NCBI RefSeq assembly: GCF_029852145.1
Contig: NC_079975.1
Span: 8,804,001-8,868,000 of the forward strand
From: Microplitis mediator
Lineage: Eukaryota; Arthropoda; Insecta; Hymenoptera; Braconidae
Reading direction: 5' to 3'
DNA length: 64,000 nt
Below, in pieces: positions 11,808-24,315 of the stretch (its first letter is position 1; each line of letters opens with the position of its first letter). A model generated the notes under the pieces. That model was given only the letters and a program-made list of their open reading frames with translations. It ran no database searches and was not told the DNA's origin. A program made the position numbers and the translations under genes.

Positions 11808-12203
11808 GGCGAAAAGCGTCAAATTTCGGCCCGCTGTGCAAAACAAACACTCTAAAACCAAGTGAGTAGTTAAAATAAACACACTTGCCAAATAACATTG
11901 AAACGCCATAAGCAATCTATAGATATTTAATGCACCGTGAAACGTGTTTTAAATGACTAAAAAAAAACTATAGTTCTGCTTATGGCTTTAAACATAGAAC
12001 ACATTTAATATGTGTTAAAATAATACACTTGTAACACACTTGGCTTTAGAGTGAAGTTGCCGTTTTCCGCCTCCGCCGAGGAGAAAAATGGTATACACTC
12101 CTTGGGCAGTAAATAAGAAAGCCTCAGATCACATGTTTGTTGAACAATTACATGTAATCTGAGACATTTCTTACTTTACTGCTCTAGGTGTGTAATATAC
12201 TAT
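11808..12203 (-). repeat. Dispersed repeat with foldback head, copy 2, interrupted
   Basis: This is the reverse-orientation counterpart of 2116-2370. The foldback head is at 12091-12203 (CAGTAAATAAGAAA mirrored by TTTCTTACTTTACTG, then GTGTGTAATATAC). The GC-rich hairpin module is split by the element at 11848-12053. Read on the minus strand and with the insert and one TT removed, the joint aligns with CAGCTTTGTTT in copy 1, giving a natural empty site. No coding capacity. Confidence 0.65.
11848..12053. mobile_element. Nested TIR element, CACTCTAAAACCAAGTG termini
   Basis: CACTCTAAAACCAAGTG at the left is mirrored by CACTTGGCTTTAGAGTG at the right, with AA on both sides. Comparison with the uninterrupted copy near 2275-2285 supports a 2-bp duplication. 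The interior contains further ACACTT/AAGTGT-like and CATAAGC/GCTTATG inverted motifs. It is about 206 bp, non-autonomous and non-coding. Confidence 0.75.
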
Positions 12204-13107
12204 TTATTTATATCATTGTTGAACGAAATTTAAATTAAACTTATAAATTTTCTAAGACATAATTTTGTACGAAAATTTTAATTCGTTCAGACCAAATTTC
12301 TACCAAATTTTAACTAGAAACCATCAATCATTTCAGTGGAGTTTTTGTTAAATTAATATAGATCGAATAAAATATGTTCATTTTTTGTTAAGTATTCATT
12401 TCTTTATAAAAATATTTCATATCACTTGCATTGAAACTGCAAAATTTCAATACAATTTCATTAAAAATTACTGAAACAAATAGTATAATTTTCAAGAAAA
12501 TCGAGTTGCCCCACCGTAACCTAAAATTTTTGGATAATTTTGATTATAAAATTCTCTGCGTCTTCTTCTTCTTTCACATAAAAACTTTTTCAGTTTCTAT
12601 ATTGAAATGCTATATCATTGATAAATCATAAATTATATTCTGTTTATTTTGAATACGTCAACCCACTATGAAAATAAAAAATGATATCTCTAACTTTTGC
12701 ACATATTACTGTCACAGAGCGAAATTCTTTTTGATAATATAATACCAGCTATGAATTTATATAACTGGTACGAATTCTATGCATACAACAAATTTAGTTT
12801 TAAAGTTGAAAGGTGAGGACAGGCAGACTTTCAGAAGCGATGAGAGCTGTAGGATTTCTCTAAAACTCAACAAAAAACACCATCTGAAGTAAAGTATTAT
12901 ATGAAAGCTAGTGAACTTTATTCGGCTTTTAGGATTATAGAAAAGATCACAAGAGCCTGTAAATACACTAACTTAAGAATGTATGTATAGATTTAATACG
13001 TTACTTTAAACTATTTTGTTAAAAATATATACACTGAGAAAAAATACATTTTTTTAACAATGCCATCTGGTTTGTCAATAAAGAAGTCAATTGAGACACA
13101 TTCTATT
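12204..13107. other. AT-rich non-coding stretch
   Basis: Only a 66-codon ORF without recognisable features is present. A lone element-like terminus (TACACTGAGAAAAAATACAT) begins near 13030 with no partner found. No gene is visible. Confidence 0.5.
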
Positions 13108-13185
13108 CACTGTAAAAAATTCTGAGTCTGCGGTGTGGTGTGAATGATTTGGGGTGAGATTTTTCAACACCGTCTGCAGACGTTA
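13108..13185 (+). mobile_element. Truncated CACTGTAAAAAATT element end
   Basis: It starts CACTGTAAAAAATTCTGAGT and continues GCGGTGTGGTGTGAATGATT. This matches the left end of the 36380-36788 element and the inverted right end of 22942-23421. The similarity fades after about 75 bp, so only one end remains. Confidence 0.6.
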
Positions 13186-13267
13186 TTATAATAAGTAAGT
13201 TATGGCAAATAGTACGTGTTTGCACGAAACTTTTAAATCTTAAGGATAACATAATTGAAATTAATCA

Positions 13268-13700
13268 ATTAATGTAATGAAGCTAACTGGTAACGAGTTA
13301 CTTTCAATGCTTACCCCTTTTTACAGAGGCCGTTTCCTCACTCTATTGGGTATATACGCGCTGCGTAGCCCCTACCTCTTTCCCAGATGACACTCTTAGT
13401 CGAAAAATATAATCAAGTTACTAAAGGAGGACGTTACCCGCAGGTATAATTAAAAATTTTAATTGCGCGTGGTACCTAACCACAACCACCACGAGACCAT
13501 ACTTCTGTGGGTCAGAAACTCCTGCCATCTCAGGAAATAAAGAGACCCTGGTCAAAGTGGGCTTAGAGAGGCTCCCCGTGGCACCAGTTCCCTGTACTGG
13601 TGCATAGGTTACAACAGGTCAAAATGGGGAGACTCAACCTCGCCTCTACACCCTAAAAAGGGTCCCTTCCATTTGTAACCATTCAGTTGCGAACAAGCAT
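13268..13700 (-). mobile_element. Retroelement-like 3' end, copy alpha
   Basis: On the minus strand the segment 13268-13355 reads GCGCGTATATACCC, GAGGAAACGGCCTC, then a run ending CATTACATTAATTGATT. This matches the + strand copies at 28791 and 34683. Minus-upstream of it (13440-13700) is a GC-richer tract unlike its surroundings. One minus frame there stays open for about 35 codons, but I do not recognise a domain. The shared ATTAATTA-rich 3' terminus is typical of non-LTR retroelement tails; the class is inferred. Confidence 0.5.
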
Positions 13701-15079
13701 CATCTACTTGTTCAGTCTCCGATTAATTTTCTTCTCTTCGAGCTTTTGAAGACTTTGATCTTATAAAACAAATCAAAGTTGGATAAACTCGCCCATTATA
13801 ACTGAAATCAAGCATATTTTATACTTTGTGTATAAAATTATAAATTATTGATACTAGAAAATGGCCCAATAAATCAAACGTATCTTCAATCTGCTGACAC
13901 ATACTAAGTAATGAAATTTGTTTGAAAGCAAGACGTATAAAATTGGAATTTGTTTACCAAAAGTACACGTGACCGCTCCTCTATTATGCAAGTACCGAAA
14001 AGTATAAGAAAATAGTGAAGAATTTTTTACCCATTCTTATTTGTATTTTGATAAATTTATTTTATTGAGAAGTGATATTATAAATTAATCAAATAAAAAT
14101 AGAAAGAAATTACAAACAAATAACTTAATATATTAGTTAACGTGTCATTAATCTTTTGGAATAGTACTAAAGCTATCTTTTGTTGACTAAAATTCGATTT
14201 GAAATGATATATACACCTGTTTACATCGACATAAAATGCTTGCACACTTAGTGAAAATAGTTGCGAGGGCCGTTAGAATCCATTCACAATCAGCAAAACA
14301 AATAACACTACCGTGTTCAGAGGACCAATACAATGCTCGTTTCTATCTACTCCTACTAAATATTCCAACATTTATAGAACGTAACTCGATTGTCGATATT
14401 GTCAAAAGATTTATTGCATACATATGTGCATGCGAAAACTGAGCTGATCAAAATATTAACTCTTGTGCTGTTATAAAAACATGGCAATTCAATTTAATTT
14501 AGTTATTCATTAAATTAAAAACTTTTTTATAAAAAGTACAATCATATGGAGAAAGAGAGGCAAAACGGGCTAGCTGAAATTTTTCGTTAATTAACTTTCG
14601 TTACTTAACGTGGAAGTAGTATGAAATTAAAGTAAAAAGTTATTGACAATTATCGATTATAATTGATATCAGAAAAACAATTCTTAAACTTTTCATTTGA
14701 TTGCTTTCAAACATTAACTAGTCAAATAATTTATTTAATAATATGATAATTGCAAATTCTCACAACCATAATTAAATATGTGATGCGTTTCTTATTTTTA
14801 TAATTGAACAATTAAAATAAATAGAAGTGTCAAGAAACTAGTGCAATATAACCTCACACTGTCTATAACTTTTTAATTTAATTTCATATTATTTTCTAGT
14901 GAAGCATGCGTCGTACGATTGTGAAGCATGCGCAATGCGATTGTGATTGTGGTTTGTGACATGACTCGTTACTGCGCCCGACATTAGTCACAAAAGTGAA
15001 GTATCAACTACTCATAACTCTGTTGTATAAGTGGCAAGTGGCTCATAACTCTGTTGTATAAGTGGCAAGTGGCTCAATA
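13701..15079. other. AT-rich non-coding stretch with a short direct duplication
   Basis: CTCATAACTCTGTTGTATAA followed by GTGGCAAGTGGCT occurs twice in tandem (about 15012-15075), directly before the next element. GTGAAGCATGCG is also doubled near 14900-14930. A 68-codon ORF at 14236 has no recognisable features. Confidence 0.5.
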
Positions 15080-15620
15080 CACGGTAAGAAATGCATGGCA
15101 TTCAACACCATGCTGCTATAGTCTCAAGACAGATACTAAAATAGTATGTGAAATATTCCAAGACAGTATTGTAACGAGTCCCAGAAGTATGGCGTTATTT
15201 ACTATACTGTACAGTACTGGAGCTATTGTATTGCTCACACGTATGCATAGCAGGCTCGGCGAAACAGCATGGCCCTGAGACCCACACTACAATGCCAAGG
15301 GCACAATACTACTAGTTTTTCCCGCCATAATTTCTGGGTGTCAATCAATGTATACTATCGTATTACCACGAAAACTATATAGATGTCGTTAGGCTAGGTT
15401 TATCGGCCAGAAGCATTGTGAATATGGCAACGCAGTATAGGCCTGACGGCCATAGTGACATTGCGGCGTCCGCGACAACTATTGCCAATGGTACTATTCC
15501 CGGAATGGTCGAATCATCTATGCATACAATTTTATAACCTATAAAAATCTTCGATACCATACAGTATGGCGTTCACACCCATACTGGCATAATGATATCC
15601 GCCAAATATTTCTTACCGTG
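15080..15620 (+). mobile_element. 541-bp non-autonomous TIR element, copy A
   Basis: Termini CACGGTAAGAAAT and ATTTCTTACCGTG are perfect 13-bp inverted repeats, flanked by TA on both sides (15078-15079, 15621-15622). The interior has recurrent CAGTATGG/CCATACTG-type inverted motifs. ORFs of 61-74 codons occur on both strands, but differences among copies A, B and C are spread over all codon positions, so coding is unlikely. Copies are at 27961-28502 (reverse) and 41297-42314. Confidence 0.85.
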
Positions 15621-15622
15621 TA

Positions 15623-18268
15623 GGGACGATAGCCAAGAAGGATAAAAAAATATACTCTGTTGTATCGCAAAGAGACAGGTATAAAGAGTGAAAGTTAGTT
15701 TTCGAGAGGTAAACAATTGATGTTTGTAGAGAAATTATTAATGCTATCCCCGTGATATGCTCAATACTACTGACTGCAGACGGAAACAGTAACCATTACT
15801 GCCGTTACAGTAATTTTTATGGTTTTGAAAGAAATTTTATTATTTTGTATACTATACTGACCGCATTAGCGTTCGGCGTAGCAATGGTTACTGTTTTTTT
15901 TCTCTCCGTACATTATTCCATCTTTAGAGGTTTTCGACCTCGGAATCCATTAAAAATGTAGAAAAAATTAATTTTTAATTCCATTTTATCTTGAAAGTTT
16001 AATCCAAAGAAATAATGAGAAATCTACTTCTATTTGGATTCTGAATGACCTTTCATTTTGTCTGTAACTCTTGAGAATAAATTTTCCCGTAAAATAGTTA
16101 GAAGCAACTCAAGAAGGTATATCTTTATGTCTTATAGAAGCAGTCAAAGTTTCTACCTGATCGATTGAGCAGCTTTTGAAAAATAGCAGTCACCGATTTG
16201 AAAACATAGTTTTGCGATAACCGAGTTTAAACTTTCAAATACGAGTACAAGCGCTATACAATTACGTTTCAGCTTACAGACAATTTTCATCAAACTGGCT
16301 CTAAAATTTTAGAGAATATCAAGCTATTGAACTTCACACAAACGATAAAAAAAAGAAAAATTAATTATGTTGACGAACTTGAAATTATGATTTTATAAAC
16401 TTTAAATATTCGTAATTTTTTTTTTTTCTTTTTTCCATAAGGGCATTATTAATATACACAAGAAATAATTTTGATCAAAAATAGTAATACGTAGTAAGTA
16501 CAGAAGTAAAAGCAAACTTTGTAATATTCCTATCTTGCCGTTTTGCGAATGCGTTCATATAGTTCTCGATCCTTTCATCCCTCTTTGGATCGCAGATGAG
16601 ATTAACTGCCAGCTTAGTATTCTCTAACATGATTATGTTGAAATAATTCACTTTTCATTTTAAAATTATAACATAGTCTCTATTAAAATAATAATAACAA
16701 TAATAATAATATTAATAAAATAAAAACATGTGATAGGTATGAAACATGGCATTATTTTTGCATGATAATATTTTTCCTATTCACTTGTCGATCGATATTG
16801 TTTTCAATCATAATTTTCTTTGAATAGTTGATGGTTTTTTTTATACTGCTTCTTTGGTCTATACATTATATAATACGAGTAAGTGAGAATTCCCGACGTT
16901 GGAAAAGTTGACATCAAACATTTTCTGTCTCGCTATGCTCGAGGATAAAATGTGAAAGAATAAAAAATTTCTCCCTCTATAATTCAGTCGCGCAAAATCG
17001 AAACGTTGTCTAACTTACGACATACTACGAAATTGGCCAACCGACCGTCGTCACAAGAAACTGAAGAGACGGCTGCACCATTTTCTTATGTGAATTTTCA
17101 CTGTAAATGTAAGTGATTCCACAAAAAAATTCTTGTTGAAATACATTATATATTCAATGCATATTTCAATTTTTTTTATGTATTTATGATAATAATAGAC
17201 AGAAGGTTGGAAATCTGTTCAAAAATTTTCAACCTATGGATTGAAGGTATACTTAAATATCGTAAAATTTATATTAGTTGAAATATAAAGAAAAGTGTAT
17301 GACAAGTTTAATAATGCATTAAAATATACGCCGACTACATTTCTCAAATTATACGTTAATGAACATTTCTCCACATTAAAGTTCAAAAGCATTTTCGTGC
17401 AATATTACCTAAGCATTTTCGTAATAAAAAATTAAATAGAAATTAGCTTTTTTACTTTCTTTACTTATTACTTTAACAACCAATGAATTGTAAAATATAA
17501 ATTTCCAAATTATATTGAGTGTTCTAAAAAAAGAAAACCAATGAAATTAAAAGACAGACTTTTTAAAATTTAAAATTTTAAGTACAGATCAAAAGTACAA
17601 AAAAAATATTGATGTTTGTCATCAGGCACGTGGATTAGTAACTCGGTTAAAAAAAAAATGTATTGAAAGAAAAAATAGAAATCATTTTTTAGTATCGAGT
17701 TTTAGAATTTTTTTTTGTTCCGATGCTTATTATGAGTAAATCTTCATTTTTTTAATTTTGTTGAGATTCATTTCATTAATTTTCTGATAATAAACATTAG
17801 CTCCTCAACTTATTTTTCGATTTAGGGGACTACATAAAGAATAGAAAATGAAACGTGTCAAAAACTAAATTTGTCTCTGAATTACTATAGTTTAAATAAA
17901 CAGTAAAATTTTTTTGCAATTCCTGCTTAGAAAGTTGGATTTTCAAGCACTGTGTGATAGAGGTACAGAAGTTAATCCCTAAATGATAAAGTATAGTCAT
18001 TTTTTTGTACACGTCAAGAGCAGTCCTTTTCTTTATATTCTCTCCAATTTTTCTCCATTCATAAACTGAAATACTATAGTAAGTTGTGACATTTATTCCA
18101 TTTTTACTATTAACTACCAAGTGAAATGACAGTCTTAGAGAAATTGAAGCGCACAAATTTTGAACTTTAAAATCAAATTATCTACTATTTTTTAAGGTAG
18201 TTCTCTCGCAAACCAATTTTCATAGGAATTTCATGCAATTGAAATATAATATCAAGTGATATCCTATA
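15623..18268. other. AT-rich non-coding stretch
   Basis: No supportable gene. It includes a 69-codon ORF at 15752 and a 108-codon minus ORF at 17830-18156, both of biased low-complexity composition without motifs, and a (TAA)n-like run at 16686-16722. It is probably intronic or intergenic. Confidence 0.5.
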
Positions 18269-18531
18269 CACTGAGAGAAAAAAAAACTTTTTTCAAGTAT
18301 ATAAATGTTTGTATCCTACCGAGTAAATATTTGTTTAATCTTAGTAAAAATATACTCCGATCAAGTATATTTTCTCAAAATAAGTATAGAAATTCTTAAA
18401 TCAAGAAAATATTACTCGGTTGAAGTACATATTTACTATGATTACGAATGTTATTTGTTTGTATAGTACCAAGTAAATATTTCTTTAAATGAAGTATTTA
18501 TATTTGGGAAAAGTTTTTTTTTCTTTCAGTG
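18269..18531. mobile_element. TIR element, CACTGAGAGAAAAAAAAACTT termini
   Basis: CACTGAGAGAAAAAAAAACT is mirrored by AGTTTTTTTTTCTTTCAGTG, with TA on both flanks. The interior repeats AAGTAT/ATACTT and AAATATTTACT-like units, so it is largely self-complementary. It is 263 bp and non-coding. Confidence 0.75.
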
Positions 18532-19529
18532 TATGTAATTTTAAAAAATCACAATTTTTAACCGTTTGTAAAGCGAGACATTGATAATCAGTGCACACAG
18601 TTAACATGTGGTAGCACGGACTAACCTAAAAAAAAATTATATTTTCACGTATGTTTCAAATTATTTTTCTAAAGATCCTTTCCCAAAACCAATAGATTAT
18701 AGAAAAATAAAGTTTAAATTTAAAAACATATAAAAATTATCATACTACCGATGTAAAAAAGTTATGAATATTCAAAGATATATCTCACAATTTCGAAACG
18801 AGAAGAAATGAATAAGAGATATTAAGTGAAAAAGAAGCAATAGCAAGTGACAGAGTAAACAATAGCACACACTATAGGTCGCGAGAGAACTACCTTAAAA
18901 TACTTTGAATTTATAACGCGTTAAGTGTCATAAGGATGTATAGATAATTATATCTCGAAATTTGTATTTTTTAACTTTCATGTTTCTAAACAAAAAATAC
19001 ATCGATGAACCGCAATCAAAAAAATATTATATGCCCTTATACCTTTTCAACAATATCTTTCACTAGACCCGCCCTTCTGGCATCTGTAACGTGATATATA
19101 AATATGTAGATAATGGAGCATATAATTTCAATCCTCAATTTAAAATGTTTTTAAATAAACGAATATAATATTCAACTTTACTCATGCAAATGATTTGAAA
19201 TTGTCGAACAACTACCAAAAATAACACATTCATGACACTTGTTCTTTTATAATAGCTCTCTAAATATTTTATTCCATTACTTTTAATATATATTTCTTGC
19301 TGATGAAATCAAAGGAACAATTATCTTATAACAAACGTTATTTTCAATATATTTAGTAAAAACTGATTTATAAAAAATTATTTATATAGTCCCTTTTATA
19401 ACCAAAATTTGAGTGTCAAATGATCAAAAGAACGCACTATGCTCGACTAGAAACAAAATACGGCAAGCCTAATGAACCTTGTTTTGTCCTCATGAGGAAA
19501 ACCGAAACACGACGTACCAAAACAATCCA
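18532..19529. other. AT-rich non-coding stretch
   Basis: No gene, RNA or repeat boundary could be recognised. Confidence 0.5.
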
Positions 19530-19720
19530 AACTTGGTTGTTATTAGGAAAATTTCTGACATGACTTAAGTTAGGCGTATCTTCGGAATTCCTGACTGATA
19601 CCCTGCAGTGATGACCAAAGGCTTGTCAAGGTTAGGTTTGCCAAATTTCGTTATTAGGAAAATTTGGGGCATAGTCTAAGCTAGGCGTATCTTTGGAATT
19701 TCTGACTAATATCTAATAGT
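19530..19720 (+). repeat. Tandem duplication, ~111-bp period
   Basis: TTATTAGGAAAATTT begins at 19540 and again at 19651. Each is followed by AGGCGTATCTT(C/T)GGAATT and CTGACT. The two units have diverged at several positions, so the duplication is not recent. Function unknown. Confidence 0.75.
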
Positions 19721-19754
19721 ATTTTATGAAACATTACTAAACTTAGAAACCACA

Positions 19755-19925
19755 ATCGGTTGCGTCAGTCGGCGTAGTCATTGAAGCCTCAGGTCTTTCG
19801 GGCGTAGGGTCCCGGGTTCGAATCTCACTAAATCGAATTTATTTGAATTTGGCATGTCTTGACCGGCAAAATAGGCATTGATACTTCGAGCTTCAATGCA
19901 GGTGATATAAAAATAATCAAAATTA
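19755..19925 (+). repeat. tRNA-like SINE candidate
   Basis: A B-box-like GGTTCGAATCT (19815-19825) sits in a T-arm-like context. About 45 bases upstream lies an A-box-like GTCAGTCGGCGTAGTC (near 19765). The GC-richer head is followed by an AT-rich tail that reaches AAAAATAATCAAAA. A proper acceptor stem is not seen, so this is a tRNA-derived repeat rather than a working tRNA. Confidence 0.5.
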
Positions 19926-21667
19926 GAAAAAAATTGCAGTTGCTACAACGGCAGCTGTGGTTGAGGTTACTACAAGTTGGAGTGACGAAATGCCAACATT
20001 GACTTGGAATAACCTCAACAACACGTGTATACGCGTACTATAATAACTTTAACTACAGTCGTCAATGTTTACGACAAATTTAGTTACCAATATTATTTAC
20101 TACCCTTTACTACACAGTATTTTTTTTTCCATGTAATGATAAACAACCAGCTTAGTCACTTATTCAGAATTTGTAATAAGCATTGAATGAAATTTTCGCT
20201 ATAAATAACATCTCGATCTATTACCAAATTTCGAGTCGACAGTTAAATATATATGTACACCTTTACTTTCTATAAATCCAAAGTTATAATCCATACTCGT
20301 AAGGAAGTTTCAATAAAGACTCGTGAATTATGTTTCTTCTTGACATTTTTTTTTCTTCTTTATTTCAACTTCTCTCTTTGGAACTTTCTTCACATTTTTT
20401 TTACTTTGTCGAGTTACACGGGTGACTCTTTCAGCTAAAACTTACTTTACGTCTTGCTCTGATTCCACAGACTGCTAATCTTGAAAAATACTTGGACATT
20501 TTTCATATGATTTTAAAGTAATAAGGCTTTAGACACTGTATGAAACTTTAAAATACGATGAATTAAAGAAAATACCTTGATTTGATTTTTTACTTTTTAA
20601 ACTGGTTTAGTACAAGATGACTTTACGGATTTATATTATTTATGTACATATATAGTCTTAGACTTATCAACTAAGTACTACCTTGATTAAATTATCCAGT
20701 TATGTTCTTTAATTTGATAAAAATAGTTGTGTAACACAATTTAGTAGTTAAGCCCTTACTGCACACCTCAAGCGCAATAATTTTCCACATCATTATTTTC
20801 TATAATAATGTACATGATAAAATTTTATTTGGGTTATTTCCATATATTCGAGTTTCTTTTTTTGGCTGAAATTTTATTTATGTCACGTTTATATATAAAT
20901 TATAAAAAAGTGCCAAACGAGCAATCATTAGATTACAATGCTTTCATTTAATATATTAATAAAACATCGTGAGCAAACGTTATTAACTATTAATATGATT
21001 TGATTGAAAGTACAATTTACACAATGAGAGACAAATTTATTCGCCAGGAGTAAAAACGTGTATATGAATTTTTTCCAGAACATCACTACATATTAATAAA
21101 TATTAACTATAGACAAGTATGAATTTTACTTTATAATAATAGATTCGATTGCCGAGAGATAAATGAGTTTTATCAAAAATAAAATTCTATTAGATACAAA
21201 TATGTGTTTACTAAAATCACCGCAAGCGTCGCTTTATGACAGCCATCTTTAATTCGTGTAAAAGTGTCAAGCGTGACTGTCGTTAATGAAATAAAAGAAA
21301 AACATTTGTGAAATATATTCGTGAGACGTTTAATAATAGAAAATTTTCAATAAAAATAATGTTTTCTTCGATATGATTTGTATTTTTATTATTTTTTCAT
21401 GAACATAACCTATCTTCAGAAATTAAAAATGTTTTGTTTAATTAACTATACTAGAATTAATCTGTAAACTTATAAAAAATAAAAATTTTATTAAAAAATT
21501 TCAAATATTTGATTATTTGTGTGATATCACACATTAATATATATAAAAAAAAAATTTTCAACGTCTCTAAAAATCGCCCAAAGTCTAAAATTTAAGATTC
21601 TAACCTAGTTAATACTTTTTTCTTTAAATGTAAGGATAATCTTTAATATTCTGATAGTATTTACTGC
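19926..21667. other. AT-rich non-coding stretch
   Basis: No exon or RNA is recognised. A 61-codon ORF at 20253 is low complexity. Confidence 0.5.
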
Positions 21668-21856
21668 TATAGTCATCCCGACAAAAGCTTGAGATTTTTT
21701 CCCCACCACGGCATCTTCCCCCACCCTTGAAATGTTGGTTTTGGTGGCTTTGCACATGCGCCCATTCAAATGGCGCATGCGCTCGTTCTAATATCGTGGT
21801 GGTAGGGGAAAGAACTGGTGGGAAAAAAATCCCAAGCTTTCGTCGGGACGACTATA
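21668..21856. mobile_element. 189-bp MITE, TATAGTC(A/G)TCCCGAC termini
   Basis: The left end TATAGTCATCCCGACAAAAG, followed by CTTGAGATTTTTTCCCCACCA, is matched in reverse at the right (TGGTGGGAAAAAAATCCC, AAGCTTTCGTCGGGACGACTATA). The roughly 40-bp arms differ at only a few positions. The centre is GC-rich with a GCGCATGCGC palindrome. TA at the ends fits a TA-targeting MITE; no ORF is present. Confidence 0.8.
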
Positions 21857-22742
21857 ATAAAGAAATTTATCTGTAACAAAATTTTCTAGTTTCATCTATG
21901 AAATTTAACGAATTTTTAGATTTCACATTACTATTTATTAATTATTCACACTATTATTTTATTTAGTATAGAAATAAACACTTATTAAATACTAATAAAA
22001 TTTGAAATAGGATTTGAATAAACTTTTTATTCCTATTTAGTAAACCTTTTACTTGCGCATGACTATAATATACGTGTTTTACTAATAACAAATAAATTTT
22101 ATTACTATGAAATAAAAATGTCTCTCATTATATGTACATATATTTTTGCATATTCAAGTTATAAAAAATACAAATATAAAAACATATTGAAATCGAAAAT
22201 TTTAAAAGCCAAATATCCGGCAGATTCTTTATGACCATGATGAAAAAGACTTGTATTTTTGCCTCTGAGAGGAAAACCTTAATCAAATAGTACTTCGCGT
22301 CTATCAAAGAGAGGAATTGTTGTTTGACCGGCATCTTTTCTCAAGTCAGATGCTTGAAATTTAATAAGTTTTCCTGTTGTCAGCATAAAATCTGTATCTG
22401 GTGAATTTCTTAGATCCTCGAGATTCTTTAATATTAATTCATGTCTAAAAGTAATATGAAGGCATAGTCAAAGGAATAATAATATTTAATTAATAACAAT
22501 TTAGTCAGAGTACAACAAAAAAAGAAAAAAAAATAGATGTAAACTTGATAAATTGATTTTCAGAAGTTAGCCAAGGTGTTTTATTAAAATTAACAAGTTT
22601 AACTTCAATAAAATCACAAGGAGTAACTTAAATTTGAAGTTGAATTAGTCCTCTAACAAAACTATATTTAAATATAGTGGGAACCTAAACATGCAAACCT
22701 TCTCAATAAGACAATTTATAGATAAGTTGAGAAAAATATAGA
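21857..22742. other. AT-rich non-coding stretch
   Basis: It holds a 68-codon minus ORF (22128-22334) without recognisable features. No gene is supportable. Confidence 0.5.
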
Positions 22743-22800
22743 TAGCCCGAACTGGGAATCGAACCCAGACCAATTCGTATCACGCCAAGTGCTCTGATAA
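22743..22800 (-). repeat. 5'-truncated tRNA-like sequence
   Basis: On the minus strand CTGGG-TTCGATT-CCCAG (22752-22768) is a perfect 5-bp T-arm with a B-box. It is followed by an acceptor-like TTCGGGCTATC and preceded by AGAGCACTTGGCGTG, resembling the D/anticodon region. The 5' half is missing. This is a tRNA pseudogene or SINE head, not a functional tRNA. Confidence 0.6.
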
Positions 22801-22941
22801 AAAAAAACCAGTTTATTCATCGAATCCCCAGTAAATTTGAATCTGACACCAATGACTGCCTCATCTTTAGAAGAGATCATACCATTCATTATTTCTAGGT
22901 GAACATAATCATTTCCCAGACGTAATTAATCCTGAGATATA

Positions 22942-23421
22942 GACTGTAAAAAATGTTTGGTGTGAAAATAGTTCTCGAGGACCTTACACGGTGTTCTCCG
23001 GGTGAAATTTTTTCGGTGTGAATCATCAAGAGGTGGACTTTTAACACAGTTTGAGTGTATCTTTCACACCGTTCGATGATATTAGCTCAAAACTCATACA
23101 TTGTCCGATCATAAGATTTGTAGTTAAAGATTACCCATCAACGGTTTTTTCTATTAAAATGAGCATGTAGATATTTATGTATAAACCCTTGCCATTGATA
23201 TTTATACGACCATTATAAGGTATTTTATCATTCAAAGTTGATAAATTAATGATTCTATTAACATAAGTATTTAACATTTACATCGTTAGTGGTGTGATCG
23301 TTCTAACTCACACGCCGAAAATTGAACATTGTGCGTCGTGTAACTTCCATACCAACTGTATTGAAAATTTTCACATGGAATCATTCACACTATACCGTGA
23401 ACTCAGAAATTTTTTACAGTG
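22942..23421 (-). mobile_element. CACTGTAAAAAATT element (GGTGTGAA family), full copy
   Basis: It is bounded by GACTGTAAAAAATG and AATTTTTTACAGTG, with TA on both sides. Its ends match those of 36380-36788 in opposite orientation (GGTGTGAAAAT, CTCGAGGACC, TTACACGG). The interior contains many GGTGTGAA/TTCACACC inverted units. It is 480 bp, non-autonomous and non-coding. Confidence 0.8.
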
Positions 23422-23675
23422 TATCTCGATTGGTGGTGTAATAATTTCTAAGTGTCTCATTGTGATCTAAGTTTTCAAAAGATTTCCGTGAAGATAAATT
23501 AATTTTCCCATACAAAAAAATTTCTCCCTCTAATATTTGAATGTAAATCATCAAGTCTTTTTTAACAATTTTAACACCTATGACTATACGGGAAAAAATT
23601 TGTGTCACACGAAAGATAAGATTTCCTGACTGTAACGATACTCGTTTCGTTATTTAAAAGTTAGTTAGGTTTGAC

Positions 23676-23697
23676 TTTTTTTTTTTTTTTTTTTTTT
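23676..23697. repeat. Poly-T tract (22 T)
   Basis: An uninterrupted run of T read directly from the sequence. Confidence 0.9.
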
Positions 23698-24289
23698 ATA
23701 ATCGATTGAAGCTCTCTAAACATTTACAATAATTAATACAATCAATAGTAAAAAATAAATACGATGTCATTATTGTCATAAATACGACATTATAAAAATA
23801 AAGTGTTCATTATTTTATTTTATTTTTACACCACGTTTTTATTTTTCTTTAATTTATTCAAATATTTCTTACTTTTAATAATTACATCGTTGGTAAAGCT
23901 CCAGATCATATTGATATGCATAGTAATTTATTCCATGAAGTGTCTCTACGGTTAAATTCATGATATCCTGTAATTTCATGCTATAGGTACGTGCTTTATT
24001 TGTACTGTCTCTGTATGCCGCTATCGAATAAATTATACAAATTAAAATGACAATTATGAAAAATTATATTAAGAGAAATTTAACTATCACATACTATTTT
24101 CAAATCGTTGCTCAATAATCCACATGTTATAATCTGCTATAGAATATTTAACGTGTGCAAATAACATTATTTTGTAATAAGTTAACAATTCTTGTCAAAA
24201 TGATGTAAATTTTCCACAATAATTACTCGTTTTCAGCAACGAACAAAAGAAATATAATATTACAGTAATAAAAAATTTAAAATAACTAC

Positions 24290-24315
24290 AAAAAAAAAAA
24301 AAAAAAAAAAAAAAA
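24290..24315. repeat. Poly-A tract (26 A)
   Basis: An uninterrupted run of A. It may be a retroelement tail, but no element body was recognised beside it. Confidence 0.9.

Noticed and set aside
15054..15278. Similar 60-75-codon ORFs in all three 541-bp elements (also near 28304 and 41262, and on the opposite strands)
   Set aside because: The similarity is explained by DNA homology of the element copies. Differences fall at all codon positions and change amino acids freely, so there is no sign of selection on a protein.
17830..18156. 108-codon minus ORF
   Set aside because: Same reasons: no motif, and composition matches non-coding DNA.
22743..22800. Functional tRNA gene
   Set aside because: The 5' acceptor and D-arm are missing; only the T-arm half is intact.
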